Shown here one piece after another: positions 5,717-5,816 of a DNA stretch of 5,816 nucleotides. Under the pieces are notes generated by a model. It was not told where the DNA came from. It searched no databases and was given only the letters and a program-made list of their open reading frames with translations. How positions within the stretch are numbered: the stretch's first letter is position 1; each line of letters starts with the position of its first letter. The translations under genes and the position numbers were made by a program. Origin of the DNA: Robiginitomaculum sp. (GTDB taxonomy: Bacteria > Pseudomonadota > Alphaproteobacteria > Caulobacterales > Maricaulaceae); assembly GCA_026982235.1 (NCBI GenBank), contig JALSHM010000040.1:1-5816 (forward strand). The letters run 5' to 3'.

Positions 5717-5816
5717 ATGCGCACTTTACTTTTTGGCCTGTTGACCGCAACCGCTTTGAGCGCCTGTAGCCAACAAACACAAACCACAAATTCCCACCCA
5801 AGCTCCACGCCAGCCA
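5717..5816 (+). CDS. Putative lipoprotein, N-terminal fragment (3' end beyond window)
   Basis: An ATG at 5717 opens a frame that runs uninterrupted to the window edge (33 codons). The protein starts MRTLLFGLLTATALSACSQQ: one positive charge, a short hydrophobic core, then a lipobox LSAC (14-17) with Cys17 as the acylation site. This is a type II (Lgt/LspA) signal peptide. The residue after Cys is Ser rather than Asp, which by the usual rule favours the outer membrane. The following residues are rich in Gln, Thr, Ser and Pro, typical of a flexible linker. GAGG lies 5 bases before the ATG. The mature domain is outside the window, so no function can be given. The gene is divergent from the DHH-family gene. 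Confidence 0.7.
   Translation, partial: MRTLLFGLLTATALSACSQQTQTTNSHPSSTPA

Noticed and set aside
5647..5808. N-terminal extension of the DHH protein to 374 residues
   Set aside because: The extra 54 residues do not fit the family, lie upstream of a strong AAGGAG before the ATG at 5646, and run antisense through a lipoprotein signal peptide.

Overview
The window looks like ordinary chromosomal, gene-dense sequence from an alphaproteobacterium of moderate GC. The pointers are the pairing of a LON substrate-binding-domain gene with a Trm112-like gene, a ubiquinone-pathway FAD hydroxylase (so an aerobe using ubiquinone), and a Trm112-like protein that has lost most zinc-binding cysteines, as in many alphaproteobacterial members. 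This placement rests on protein character and gene order only. I see no mobile element, CRISPR array, tRNA or rRNA, and no gene-free stretch over about 130 bases.

Layout. (1) Bases 1-656, + strand: the 3' part of a LON substrate-binding-domain gene, followed after 11 bases by a small Trm112-like gene. (2) Bases 721-2371, - strand: a UbiH/UbiF/VisC/COQ6-family hydroxylase gene, then an arsC/spx/yffB-like gene for a small thioredoxin-fold protein. Between them is a 20-codon mini-ORF whose first ten codons repeat the start of the arsC-like gene. It overlaps both neighbours by ATGA. (3) Bases 2372-2502: a divergent regulatory region. (4) Bases 2503-4050, + strand: a complete RhlE-type DEAD-box RNA helicase with a long basic tail. 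(5) Bases 4064-5646, - strand: a DHH/DHHA1 phosphoesterase gene that overlaps the downstream upp (uracil phosphoribosyltransferase) gene by ATGA. (6) Bases 5717-5816, + strand: the first 33 codons of a lipoprotein gene, cut by the window edge.

The genes are mostly housekeeping: ubiquinone synthesis, RNA remodelling, pyrimidine salvage, nucleotide or oligonucleotide turnover, and protein and tRNA/translation-linked accessory factors. Functional links between transcription units are not evident, but two - strand operons show tight translational coupling. The most unusual item is the duplicated arsC start between ubiH-like and arsC-like genes. I do not see a convincing undescribed multi-gene system.
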